A DNA stretch of 64,000 nt from Citrus sinensis (Eukaryota; Streptophyta; Magnoliopsida; Sapindales; Rutaceae), in the NCBI RefSeq assembly GCF_022201045.2, contig NC_068564.1:27371001-27435000 (forward strand), in the 5' to 3' direction. Below the pieces are notes generated by a model. The model saw nothing but the letters and a program-made list of their open reading frames with translations. It was not told the origin of the DNA and did not search any database. Positions 36,098 to 52,890 of the stretch are shown here, piece after piece. Made by a program: the position numbers and the translations under genes. The stretch's first letter is position 1; the number at the start of each line of letters is the position of its first letter.

Positions 36098-37513
36098 TGT
36101 AACACCCCAAATTCACTCAAGAATCGCAAGAGAAATTTGAAATAAAATCTCATAATATTAATCTTATTGCAATTCCCAAAAGAACATTAATACTAGCCAT
36201 AGTCGAAATATAATCTCTAAAATTATAAATATAATAGTAATCCTCCAAACTAAAAATTCAGGTCTAAATAATAACTAAAGTAGCAACAATTTATTCATCT
36301 AGAAAATGCCAAAGCTTTTTTGCTAATAAATCCTCTTCTTTAGACCAAAAGACTCAAATCTCTAAAATCAATCTGTAAAATGTTAGAGACAAGGGGTTAG
36401 CCATTAGCTTGGTAAGCAAACTCATGCATAAGGTTATTAATAACGATAATGTACATGACAATCAATTTAAAGTACCATAAAATAAAAACTAATAATCATT
36501 TTATAATCTAATACATATGCAGAGGTAAAACCCATAATTAATTAAGTCATAACGTAAATAATTATTTTCAATAAATAATCATCTAAGAAATCATTTATCA
36601 ATAAAACATTTTCATTTGTTCAATTGCTCCGGCCATATAGTGTCACATGTATTCCCGATGAGCCGGCCAATAGTTCAGTAAGTCACTTTAACCGCGGTGA
36701 CCCTGTCAGTAGTTCATAACCGCGGTGACCCTGTCAATAGTTCAATAAGTCACTTTAACCCTAGTGACCTAGTCAGTAGTTCAATCAGGGTACGTTACCC
36801 CGCAATAATTCTCAATAGGTAACTACGGATAAAGAGTCAAAACGTTAAATATAGTTTTTAGTGTTTCAATATCAATCATTCAGTAATATTTCAATAAAAC
36901 ACTCTTATAAGACGTTGAATTAGCAAAGCTTTACAAATATTTCTAAGGAGAACAATTTATGAAAAGACAAGTTTTTAAAGTAATTTTTAAAACAAATTTA
37001 AGAAAACATTTTAAGTAAGTTTTTAGTCAAAATATAACTTTTTATCATAAACTATAAGGTTAAAATTACTTCAATATAATAAAATGCCAATCCACCTGAA
37101 ATCCATTATTCTTTTCACAAATATTTACATATATATACTTATCATAAACATTATGCATGAATTCACTTATCTCGATTCGAAGCAAGTAATAATAACCCCA
37201 ATCACACGAGCTCACTTTTGACTTATAATTATCAAGATAAGATTCTTATTAATATTTTATTCAATTTTGACCTTGATAAGAAATCCAAAAACCTTAAAAC
37301 CATTTACTCTTACTTAAGCACATCAATTCACTAAACTACACTAGAACATCTTGCAGGGCTGATTTTTAACAAGTTATAACTATGTCAAAAAAATCATAAA
37401 TATTATACAAAGCCACTGTGAACATGTTGGCATTCAATAAAAAATTTAATAAGATTAATTAGAGTTCATAAACATCTCCAAAAATTGATTTTCTACAAAA
37501 ACATCAAAATTTG
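36098..37513 (-). mobile_element. Gypsy-type LTR fragment B (uninterrupted copy of LTR A)
   Basis: Begins tgtaacaccccaaattc and matches 4565-12424 with the solo LTR and hAT element missing, so it preserves both empty insertion sites. Repeats of aaccgcggtgaccctgtcag type occur at 36655-36790. Homology ends near 37513, about 0.6 kb short of the LTR A end. Confidence 0.72.
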
Positions 37514-38030
37514 GAATCAATGACTTCATAAAATAAAAAAATTAATATATATACACATACACACAATAATACTTAATTATTACAAAATTATTTATTATTG
37601 TTGTTGTTGTTGTAGTAGTATAAACATGAATTGTTAGTGGTTCTAATTGAATTTTTATTTTTTTTTAAAGATCATCCTTAGGTGAAAAGTCTAAAACTTA
37701 TAGCAGAAAAACTAAATTTCTTAAATCAAATACTATAAACTGATCCAAACTAAAATGAAACAATTTGGTACGGTTAGAAAATTAGGTTCACATTCGTTTC
37801 TAGTTTTTAAGAACTAATCAGTTCTGTTTCACTTTTGGATCAGAATCAAATCAAACCAAATAGTATCCAACCCTTCATATATAAATAAACCAAAGTAAGG
37901 CATGCAAATAGAAAATTTAAAAGATAAATTTTTTTTTCTTTTTATAACCTAGACTATAATAAGAATAAAAATTAAATCAACCCAAATTAAACAAACTTTT
38001 CAATAGTCCCCAGTAATTGTGTAAAAAACT

Positions 38031-39000
38031 TGTTGTGCAAATTTTATTGTATTAACAAGCGCACAAGTATATTAAAGTATAAATTAAGAATAACAAAGTC
38101 AAACCTATAGGGACTGCTAATTTTAGGATAGCTAAATCTAATCTATGCTACTTATAACTCTATTCTAGTTGAAAAGAAAATATCTCATTTCAAGAAATTT
38201 AAACTAAAGACGAAAGTAAATTAAAGATGAGTACACAAAAATTTAAGAGAACAGAGTTATCAAGATTTCAGAATCCACCATTATTCAGCTTAACAATTAT
38301 CTATTACCAATCAATTTTTAATTTTAGAGTGACAGCTCAAAATCAATTTATATACGTCTACTCATAGATATAACGATTATGCCCCATTAAAATTAATCTT
38401 GTGTAGGTTTTCGTCTGCTTAATAGTGTGATATCTAAGAAAGTATTCCTAAACATTTTGGGTAAGCAATTTTATAAAGATAGAGAATCAACAACAATACA
38501 TACTAATTTTGTAATCTCAAGTATATATTTAGTCAAATATTAATCTTAACAATCAATAGTAAATAACAATGTTAGTAAAAAGATATAATAATATCCAACT
38601 AAACATGTTGAATAAGAACCAGAAAAATTAAAGCATACGTGTACAAAACTAATTGAATAAAAGATAATTTATTTCACTTACAGAGTATTATCCTTAGCCC
38701 TAATATAAAAATTTAATTACATAAAATTGAATTAGGAGCAAAATTCAATTGCTTTGCTCTGCTCATCACAGAGGCTTCAAAACAAGCCATTTTATTCTGC
38801 TTTTATTCTTTAAATAGATAAATTGGGCTAATAAATTTAATCAGAATTTATCTTAAGTCCACAAATCCAATAATCTTCAATCCATTTTAAGTTCGGTCCC
38901 CTTTGAATAAATTACTCCGTAATCTTCAATTTAACAAAGGATTAGAAATGAAATATATATAAAAATTATTTTCATCAACTTACAAGGTTCTATTCAGTCT
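38031..39000 (-). repeat. Diverged LTR fragment related to the 5028-6364 solo LTR
   Basis: Starts tgttgtgcaaattttattg, which matches the reverse complement of the solo LTR end (6364 downward), then continues with caagcgcacaagtat and atagggactgct. A minus TATA-like TATTTAAAG lies at about 38807-38816. The right end and target duplication were not found. Region 37514-38030 has only simple repeats and no gene. Confidence 0.5.
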
Positions 39001-39267
39001 CTCTCCCCTCCCCCATTTCATATTCCGAGGTTCTCAACATAATTCAAGCGTTGACCAATATTTTTTTTTTGGGGGGCTCTCACAATTATTGATTCCAAAT
39101 TTTGCTAGTGCATATTCTTTGAAAATCCTTATAATCTGAGGGTCTCATCTTTCACTGCCTATAATTGAAAAATCCTTGTGATGGGTTGCTGTTTAAGCAA
39201 AAGCCAAGACTCAGACTCAGCAGCCCAACAGCAACAGCAAACCCCTCAACTACATGTACATGTATAT

Positions 39268-39292
39268 GATGATGATGATGATGATGATGATA
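39268..39292 (+). repeat. In-frame (GAT)n microsatellite coding for an Asp run
   Basis: Eight GAT codons in CDPK2 exon 1 make an Asp8 stretch in the variable N-terminal domain, just before the kinase start TILGKAYEDIKLH. CDPK1 and CDPK3 lack it. Confidence 0.85.
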
Positions 39293-41900
39293 CAATTCTT
39301 GGTAAAGCCTACGAGGATATTAAGTTACATTTCACTATTGCCGAAGAACTGTGTAGAGGTGAATCTGGTAGAATCTATCTTTGTACTGAGAATTCAACCG
39401 GTTTGCAATTTGCTTGCAAGTCTATCTCTAAGACCAGCAAATCGGATGAGGGTTACTTGAAAAGAGAGGTAGAGATAATGCAACGTCTGAGGGGCCGGGC
39501 AGCCTAATATAGTCCAACTGAAGAGTGTTTATGAGGATGAACGGTTTATGCATATTGTTATGGAGCACTGTGATGGCGGCACACTCGTCGACCGGATTTC
39601 GGACAGGGAGCGTTATACTGAGAGGGCTGCAGCTTCCGTATTCAGGAGCGTTGTGAATGCCCTGCATGCTTGCCACTCCAACGGCATTATGCACAGGGAT
39701 CTTAAACCTGAGAATTTCATCTTCACTACCGACGACGAGAACGCTACTCTCAAGGCCACTGATTTTGGCTTGGCATTTTTCTTTGAAGAAGGTAAAGCTG
39801 CTTTGCTCGAGTATATTGTTTATAAATGGTCGTATTTTTGTATTTATTTTATAATTTCCAAGTTATTATTAGTTTCTTGTTGAATATAAAAAGGTGTTTT
39901 GTAGCTTATTTTTATTTTCTCAATAGTGTTTGTTAAAGAAATTATTGAGAATATATTACGCAACTTTTCTGAAAATTTATTAAAAGATAAAACACATAAT
40001 AAGGTTTAAATTGTACAGTTTGATTAATCTATAAAGGCCCACGTAACGCGTTTAATTATTTTATGTTTCTCCAACCAAAATGTTGAATCAAAAACGACAC
40101 CAAACAGCCCTTAACTTTCTCATCCTTTGGAATTGTGACTTTAGTCCTTTTGACTTTTAAATTAAAATTAGCCAATCAAAAAGATAATTAGCTAGCCATT
40201 TAGGAGGTAATTAATTTTACCATTTTTACTGTTTTTTTTTTCATTTACATCCTCGTCTTATATTATTTTAAATATTTTTAGGTTAACTGGAACATTTTTG
40301 CAGGGAAGGTATATGAGGAAGTGGTTGGGACTCCTTTATATATGGCTCCTGAATTATTAGGTCCATGCAAATATGGCAAGGAAATAGACATCTGGAGCGC
40401 TGGACTCATATTGTACAATTTATTGTCTGGTGCACAACCATTCTGGGCAGGTGATGAAACCATTAATTGCCTGTATGCTTACTACTTTTTTAGGTAAAAG
40501 TTAATTTCATGTTATCTCTCTGAAATAACAATCTTTAGAATATTCTCAAATTATTAAAAACCCTGAACATATTCTTTTTTTTTAAAAACATATTCTTCTT
40601 TTTGTTCAAAAATAAGGGAAAAAAATAGGGGCCTGTTTGTGAAACTTTTTTTTTTTTGGTCTTCTTAACAAACATAGAGGTAAGTTGAAATTTATAATAA
40701 TTTAGGATATTTTGAAGGAGAAATTTTAGAATATCTTTAATGTATTATAATCAATTGATGCATGCATGACATGTGTAATTAAATTTAATATAACCACCAC
40801 TTACATGATGAGTTTTCAAAATAAATGCACACATGTCATAACATCATTTGCTTGTTATATGGCTCATATGGTACCTCTGATGTATTCTAAAATTTCTCAT
40901 TTTAAAGATTTTCATTTATCTAGAATAATCTAAAATCAACCCTTAACTTAATTATTAACTAGAAAATAGAACCGCGTTTCATGCAGCTTTGAAAAAAGAA
41001 TTTAGTATTATCATTTTTTCTTACTTTACACTTGATGAAACTGATAAAAAATATGAATTAATTTTTTTTAAAGATGAGGCAGCCTTATAAAAAACAAAAA
41101 AAAAACTATTAGCCAGCAATACAAATAAAGAAGCAACGCAAGATAAAGAATAAAATAAGAGAATATATTATAGAGTGATTTTATTCATTCCAATTGTGTG
41201 TGTATAAAATAAAAAGATGAGCTCTCATTTTATAGTTATATAATCACTCCATGAAATTAATTAAAAATTATGGATCATAATTCCTTGTGAGATAGTGGGA
41301 GTTATAGGAAAACTAAAGGTTGCTAATGGGAGATAGTGGGAAGACTAAGAGATATATGTTATGAACATCTACATTTATTTTAATAAATTCATAACACTCC
41401 CCATTGGATGTTCATTACAAAGAATATGCTTCATTAAAATTTTTACATAATTGTTATTGTGTAATAACAATCAAATTAATTATGAGAAGATGAAAAGCCA
41501 AATTTAAAAGAAAATTTCTCTATTTATTAGATAATAGAGAATATACAAATATGAGAAATGGTGGTGTTACATCACATCTTCAAGTCTCAGCTTTATATAT
41601 ATATATATAGATAGATTAATTAAAAGTACAGCAATTAGCAAGTGTCAGAATAGTATCACTCACAAGTGCTATATATATGTTCTGTACAGAGTCGTTGTAT
41701 GGAACTTTAACGGCGATAATGAGTAGAGAAATTGACTTCAAAAGTGATCCATGGCCAACTATATCAAGCAGTGCGAAGGACTTGATTCGCAGGATGCTGA
41801 TTCGGGATCCAAACAACCAGATTACTGTCGCTCAAATTCTAAGTATAAATTAATTAAGTATTATATTGATCCTCAAGTTATATATTATTATTAGTTTATC

Positions 41901-41904
<4 letters not shown>

Positions 41905-41938
<34 letters not shown>
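41905..41938. repeat. (TA)n microsatellite in CDPK2 intron
   Basis: About 16 TA units in the intron between exons 3 and 4. Confidence 0.85.
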
Positions 41939-41940
<2 letters not shown>

Positions 41941-43506
41941 ATTTTTTTTAATGTGGACACACTTTTTTAATGAACTATAAAGCTATGCAATTTAACAGTA
42001 TTAAAAACTAATCCTCTTAAAGCACATGATTTAAACGTGTGTCCGTATGAAAAAAAAAAAAAAGGAGTTTGGATGCACTAGAGAATGACTATATACACAC
42101 TAATACTACTGAAAAAAATATGGTATGATATATATGCAGAGCACCCTTGGCTTAATTATGAAAATGGAGAAGCATGGGACAGGCCAATTGACACTGCCAT
42201 TATTTCGAGGGTGAAGCAATTTAGAGCAATGAGCAAACTAAAGAAACTTGCCCTAAAGGTACGTTTTAAATGATACAAAATTTGTAAGATGGTGTGGATC
42301 ATGAACCACACGTCTGATTGAATTTTTTCATTTATAGCTCTCGTCAACAATATTTTTAATTACTTCGTAAAATATTATAACAAAAAGTCACATTTTGTCC
42401 TTCAACAGTAAACTTCAAACATTAAGAACATTAAAATTAAATATTAGGAACGTAAATATTATTTTTTTTATAAACTATAAGTTCAAGTCAAATTTTAACT
42501 CCTTATCTCCCTAGAATTTAAGCACTCGTGAGTCATGACCAGCTAAAGAAGACTACTAGAAAACCACTTTATCAAAAGTAGGTACAATGAATTAGCATTT
42601 GACTCTGTGCCTACTGGTAAACTGCTGAATGTATCATATACAATATATATATATATAGGTGATTGTGGAAAATCTTCCTGCTGAAGAAATACAGAAGCAC
42701 AAGGAAACGTTTAAACAAATGGACACTAATGACAGTGGCACACTTACCTACGATGAATTTAAAGCAGGCTTATCTAAGCTTGGATCCACGCTTACTGAAG
42801 TTGATGTCAAGCAGTACATGCAAGCTGTAAGCAATTCAGGAGCTCTGAAACTTGTATCCCATTAATTGATTAATTAACTATCTATTTGCATCATGAGCTG
42901 ATATGGTCTGTTTGCATGTCTGCAGGCTGATATAGATGGAAATGGGACTACATTGAATTTATCACTTGTACAATGCAAAGACACAAGCTTGAAAGATTTC
43001 AACATCTTCACAAAGCCTTCCAATATTTTGATAAGAATAATGATCAGTATGTTAATTTCTCGTTCTATATAAATTAAATAAGAGTTGGGGCAAAAAAAAA
43101 AAAAAAAAAACGCACAACCCTTTGGCAAGTTCAATTTACACAAGTTGTTTTTCCGAATGCCTGTGCAGATACATCACAGCAGACGAACTGGAGGCAGCAT
43201 TTAAAGAATATAACATGGGTGATGATGCCACGATTAAAGAAATAATGTTCGAAGTTGATAGAGATAAAGTAAGTTTTTTTTTTTTTTCAAACTTTTGACA
43301 ATAATATTATTAATTTATTTGCCTTATCGGCATCGAATATTATTATTATAAGCTGATCACTTCTTAATTTTTGTTTGCAGGATGGTCGGATTAGCTATGA
43401 AGAATTTTGTGCAACGATGAAAACAGGAACCCATCTTCGAGGAACTTCTTACAGAAATTTGAGTCATATTTTTATTGGAAAAGGCAAAACATTTTCTCAG
43501 CAATAG

Positions 43507-45546
43507 ATATATTTGCATGTTTTTGTGACTTACAAAATCATATAGTTTTTGTTTTTGTTTTTTTTTTTAAAAAAAAAGATATAGTGAAGAAATAATCATC
43601 GATTAGAATTAGGAACAATCAAAACAATCAAAACAATCATATCTTGTTAAACAAAGCAAATAAAAAATCACACAATAGCACACAACAAATGATGCTCATT
43701 ATTTCTGTCTTGTTAAACAATTGAGTGGTGGGTTGTTGGTGAGTGGCAAGCAAAATTAAATAATAGAACAATGATCACTTACACAAACTTCCAAGGCAGC
43801 CTGGGGTGATTTTTTTTTCCCTTAATTCATATTGCAAACTGATAATTAATGGATGTCACTTCAATTTGTTAGCGGGTCACAGTTGATATGGCCATCATCA
43901 TAGAACATGAATACTGTATTTATTATCTCGATATTAATTTTTATAACCCATTTATAAGTATAAAGTCTACAGCAGTTGCATTCATACGCATGAACATGAT
44001 CATGACTTTAAGTCACAATAAAAAATTTGGTCAGAAAATAATAAATAAGCTCTTTCATCTTTAGGAACTAAATGGTGCCTAATAGTGACATCAAATCCTA
44101 ACTGCTCATTAATTAAACCAATATTAACAAGCAAATTACATATGCTAAGATAAGAGTCCAATGTCAATTCTACAAAACAACAAAGCAATCAAATCAAACT
44201 TTTACTTTTTACTTTTTTTTTTAATTTAAGTTTTGTTATATCTAATTATCTGTTCTTCTGACTTCCAATATTTTTAAGTGCAAAATATAAATAACATAAC
44301 ATTGGAATCAGATGACTTCACAGGGTTACATTAAATATAACATTTTTTAAGGGGATCCTTTTTATTTTTTTTTTCAGTAGTACATTCTTCAACTCAATAA
44401 CAAAAAGTAGACCACAAAAATGGCTCATATCCTGGCATTGCCACTTTAAATTGGGATAAAGGCAGATGCCAGAAAGGTTGCCAATGCTTGCAAAATTAGT
44501 TTCAGTTTTGCTTCCAGAAAATGACATGGCTTTAACAAATATGCTTTTGTTTTCTTTCTGCAAGAAGTTGGAAAAAAAGGAAAACAAACAGCCGGCCAAT
44601 CTGCACAAAGTATGCTTTTGCTTTCCTTATTGCTTAAACGATTAACTTTTCCATTTCAAAAACAGAAACAAAACCGTGTGTTGCACACTTTCTTCTGTTC
44701 TGTGTCGCCCAAAATCAATTAAAAACGTGTTGATTTTATGCAGCTTGACAGACAAAAGTCATTATTATCACATCACGGTTCCATAAAGCCTGACTCCACC
44801 TCTCTTCAAACGCCATGTCGACACGTGTCCCAGCGACCCACTATTGGAGTATCTTAGACGATCGTGTGGCTCAGAAGTCAGAATGCCCGACTCTCTGTAC
44901 TGGTTTCGGTGGATTACGCGTACACGTGTCGAAAAGGGTTGCCTGATTGGAAATGTGGGTGCTGCTGTACATAACGCAATGGAAAATGGTAAAATAATAT
45001 TTTTGTATAAAGAGAGTTCTAGATTGAAATTATTGATTCTAAAGGGTCTAATATATACTTTAAAGAGCAAAGGGTGAATAAAGTCTAGATTTAGTTTTTA
45101 AACCTATACTTTTTTGAACGTGGACAAAATTAGAAGTTTCATATAGATGATTATCATTATACATAATTTTAATTTTAAACATTTAATGATACCTTACAAA
45201 CAGGAGATTAAAAGTTTAAATTCAAGAACGTGCATTTAATTCCGAAATTATTTACAAAATAAGAGATATGAATACTATTAAGTGATCATAAAATTAATAA
45301 AAATCAATAAATTATGGCTATTTCCCAGTGTTCGACTATGTACTTTTTAAGGTACCATAGACACAGTCACAAAATAGTAAGTTATAAAATTTTATTCTTT
45401 CCATTACTTTTTATATTTCCAAAAAAAAAGCTCAACAAAGTAAATATAAAATAAAACTATTTTTTTTTATATATATATATAGTTGAAGATAAAAGTCATT
45501 GTATTTCACGTTTACCAAACTTGTACATTTCCTATTGAAAAGATCT
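43507..45546. other. Spacer between CDPK2 and CDPK3; no gene seen
   Basis: AT-rich except for a GC-richer island at about 44760-44990. The short frames within it on both strands have no recognisable domain. The island contains two identical ACACGTGTC motifs and may be a distal regulatory region or an old element. Confidence 0.45.
44821..44929. promoter_or_regulatory. Pair of ABRE/G-box motifs (ACACGTGTC) 101 bp apart
   Basis: ACACGTGT is at 44821-44828 and again at 44922-44929, each followed by C, in a GC-rich island about 1.6 kb upstream of CDPK3. ACGTG cores of this kind bind plant bZIP factors and often mark ABA response. Distance makes a direct role uncertain. Confidence 0.4.
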
Positions 45547-45555
45547 TAAAATATT

Positions 45556-46000
45556 GGGTTAATTTTATCCTGCCCCCAACTGTTTCAACATTTTTCGCCA
45601 CACACCCATATGTTTCGAAAATACTCACTCCACACCCAATTCCGTTAATTTGACCGTTATGTTTAACGGAGCTATTTGAAATTTAAGTAAATGTCCAAAA
45701 TACCCCTTATCTTGAATTAGAGAAAAATAAAATGAGATAAAATATTAATTTAATAATTAATGTTTACATTAAAAAAATTTATTTAAAGGTAATTAATAAT
45801 AATTTCATCAATTAAATTATCAAATAAATTTAATTTATCATCATCAAATAATATTTAGGATATGAATTTCCAAATTTGCCCTTTGACCGTTAGAATAAAC
45901 GGTCAAATTAACGGAATTGGGTGTGGAGTGAATATTTTCGAAACATATGGGTGTGTGGTGAAAAATGTTGAAACAGTTGGGTGCAGGACAAAATTATCCC
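45556..46000. mobile_element. MULE-type MITE (445 bp) with perfect 9-bp target duplication
   Basis: The site taaaatatt is duplicated exactly at 45547-45555 and 46001-46009. Terminal inverted repeats of about 110 bp (45556-45668 and 45889-46000) share blocks such as atgtttcgaaaatact, ccacacccaattccg and ttaatttgaccgtt. The inside is short, AT-rich and noncoding. It lies about 490 bp upstream of the CDPK3 start codon. Confidence 0.92.
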
Positions 46001-46489
46001 TAAAATATTAATACCTTAAATGGAAAAAAAATATATATATATATATATATCTAATTGAGTAATTGAGAATTCATTTCATTTTTGTGAAGCTGCTGCCTGC
46101 TGTCTCTTAGCGTCAGAAGATTCTTTGCAGTTTCGCTATCTCTGCTTTTTCTCTCAGAAATATTCAACTTTTATTCAAGTTTCAATAGTTGACCAAAGCT
46201 TCTTCCTTTTTCTTGTTAACCCTATTTCTTTTGTCATCGGTCCTTGAATAACTCTGATCTTCAAAAGCCATTAACTCTGATCTACTTTTCTACCCATCAC
46301 ATCCCCTGCATATTCTCTCAAGATCCTTATGTGGGTTTCATAAAAGTCACTACCTTTTAATCAATATCTCATCTTATCTTAACGCTCCCTTTATCTCATC
46401 TGGGTTCCTTCTTTTGCTTCTCCATTTTAAAAAATTTAACCTTTTAGGCAATTCAGTATTTTTGATCCAATTCGTTAAGTCTTGCTCGA

Positions 46490-51075
<4,586 letters not shown>

Positions 51076-51841
51076 ATCTATATGCAGTATTCTTGCTATG
51101 GGGTCTAATCTCCTTGTAAAAAAGATCACAGGAGTATAGACTTACAGCTGTTCCTTTTGCTGTCAGAATACCATGGATATTTGCCAGTTTGATGTATTAG
51201 ACCTTAGATTTTCCTTTTACCAAGTGCAAGCTTATGAGTGACTAGTAACGATCCTTCTTTCTTCTCTTTTTCCACTGTTTTTTAAGTGAACTTTCTTGAA
51301 GCATCCCAATGTTTGAAGAGAAAGTTAATGGAAATATGCTGTTTATGAGCACTACTGACTGAGCAATAAAGTTTAGTTATCGTTACGTATCTTGGTTAAA
51401 TTTGCAAAGAATGTTAGTGTTGTATTTTATCAATCCATTTAAAAACGTAGATATCCGCGTGGTCGAAGCTTCTTTATCCGATGAGGAGTTCAATAGCATC
51501 ACCACTAAAAACTCTTCAAACCATCAACAGCCATACCGAAAATTTGGTTCAGATTCAGTAAGCAAACAGCCATGTGTTGGGCGTCAACCAAAGCTACACA
51601 CCACCATCATCAAGCACAAAAATAACGCAAACATATAGAAGAGAAACGAAACAGAACCATCCGTATAAAAATATCCATAACTTTTATTATCATTATCCAT
51701 AACTTGAGAACAGAAAATCTTAAATCCAAGTCCAGAGAAATACAGAAAACCTCAACAAGAACAGACTACAGATATGCTCTGCAGATCACATAAGACCACA
51801 TATATTATACCATAACCATATGTATTAATCACCACATTTGC
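51076..51841. other. Convergent 3' regions of CDPK3 and SUI1
   Basis: AATAAA at about 51364 (plus) could end the CDPK3 transcript. AT-rich stretches at about 51665-51840 are the likely 3' UTR of the minus-strand SUI1 gene. The frame at 51402-51638 has no recognisable domain. Confidence 0.55.
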
Positions 51842-52180
51842 TTAGAAACCATGAATCTTGATACGATCCTTGTCCACAATCTTACTCTTAACGAGAAAGA
51901 TCATAACATTCTTCCGATGATCACCTTGAAGCTGAATCACCTTCCCGAGAACTTTGTCATTGACAACATTCCCGTTACAACAGAACTCCTTTTTGAGGTC
52001 CTTGAGGATCTTCTGGTAGCCAAAATCCTCTTTAAGTCCTTGAACAGTTGTTAAGCACTTCTTTCCATTCCTCTGCTGTACGCGGAGATGCACGTACCCT
52101 TTGTCACCTGGGGCAAGGGAGTCCTTTATATCAGCAAAGGGATCATAGGAAGTTGGAATCTGGCTGTCTATGTCAACCAT
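51842..52180 (-). CDS. SUI1: Translation initiation factor SUI1/eIF1
   Basis: Single coding exon of 112 aa (plants usually have 113). It opens MVDIDSQIPTSYDPFAD and holds the eIF1/SUI1 core: YVHLRVQQRNGKKCLTTVQG, then KILKDLKKEFCCNG, VIQLQGDHRKNV and a DRIKIHGF end. eIF1 binds the 40S subunit near the P site and enforces AUG selection during scanning, in the cytosol. The 5' UTR is split: exon 2 starts at 52245 after a tgcag acceptor, and exon 1 begins near 52850 and ends at 52796 before GTCTGT. This long leader intron is typical of highly expressed plant genes. The first residues (MVDID rather than the common MSDLD) and CLTT are minor variants. Confidence 0.95.
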   Translation of the reverse strand: MVDIDSQIPTSYDPFADIKDSLAPGDKGYVHLRVQQRNGKKCLTTVQGLKEDFGYQKILKDLKKEFCCNGNVVNDKVLGKVIQLQGDHRKNVMIFLVKSKIVDKDRIKIHGF

Positions 52181-52358
52181 GTACTTTGCTTATAGAAGAC
52201 CTAAAACCTTCGAAGGTCAGCTTAGAAGTTTCCTGTGCAAAAGTACTGCAACATCAAATCAAAGCCACCATGGTAGATAATTAGTCACGCAAAAGCCATC
52301 ATAAGAAACAATAAAATCATTAGAATTTTAAAAAACAAATGTTACAAATCATCTAGCA

Positions 52359-52445
52359 ATTAAAACACATGCATAATAAAATTGCATATTATCAAAATCA
52401 TTTACCAATTAAAACACATGCATGATAAAATTGCATATTATCAAA
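52359..52445. repeat. Tandem duplication in the SUI1 leader intron
   Basis: A 38-39-bp unit (aattaaaacacatgcat..aattgcatattatcaaa) occurs at 52359-52396 and 52407-52445 with one base difference. Confidence 0.8.
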
Positions 52446-52880
52446 CACGCTATATTGATACACATCGATTAACATGATTATCACATACATCATAAGGAGA
52501 AGTATGTTCAAGAAATTAAAACACACTACAATAACCAAATCCATGTCTTACAATTTTCCAAAAGCAAACTGATAGCTAAACACTAAGAAAATTTTTTCCT
52601 CAAGAAAAGATCGCTACACTTTGTGATCAAACCCAGAAACAGTAACGAGAAGCTCTCAAAACCCATTAAGCAAATGACGAAGGATTAACAATTCAATCAA
52701 AGAAATAAAATTGATATCCATTGAACAGATTAATTTAATTGTATTTGCAAAATAAATACATATTAAAAACAAAAAGAACAGATTAAGAGACAGACCTGAA
52801 ATGAAAGTGTGAGAAGTAAAGAGACTTCGAGAGCTAATTGTTTGTTTGTATTATGAGAAACTAGAAGAGGAAGTTGAAGC

Positions 52881-52890
52881 CTTTATATAG
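52881..52890 (-). promoter_or_regulatory. TATA box of SUI1
   Basis: Minus strand reads CTATATAAAG about 85 bases upstream of the first splice donor, placing the transcription start near 52855. Confidence 0.7.

Larger units (their letters stand above)
39181..43506 (+). pseudogene. CDPK2: CPK29-like calcium-dependent protein kinase, pseudogene
   Basis: Exons: 39181-39791, 40304-40450, 41690-41842, 42140-42258, 42659-42826, 42926-43046, 43169-43268, 43381-43506. The start MGCCLSKSQ keeps the myristoylation/palmitoylation residues and is followed by a Gln run and eight Asp from a (GAT)n repeat. Lesions: a net gain of 4 bases around 39490-39500 gives a stop at about 39505; exon 6 lacks 7 bases in EF2 relative to CDPK3 (about 42952-42958). 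Kinase changes include loss of the first Gly of the P-loop (CRGESG) and Glu to Lys at the exon 3/4 junction. HRDLKPEN and TDFG remain. Splice sites are all present, so a noncoding transcript is possible. The tail (RNLSHIFIGKGK) matches CDPK1 block 2, not CDPK3. Confidence 0.85.
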
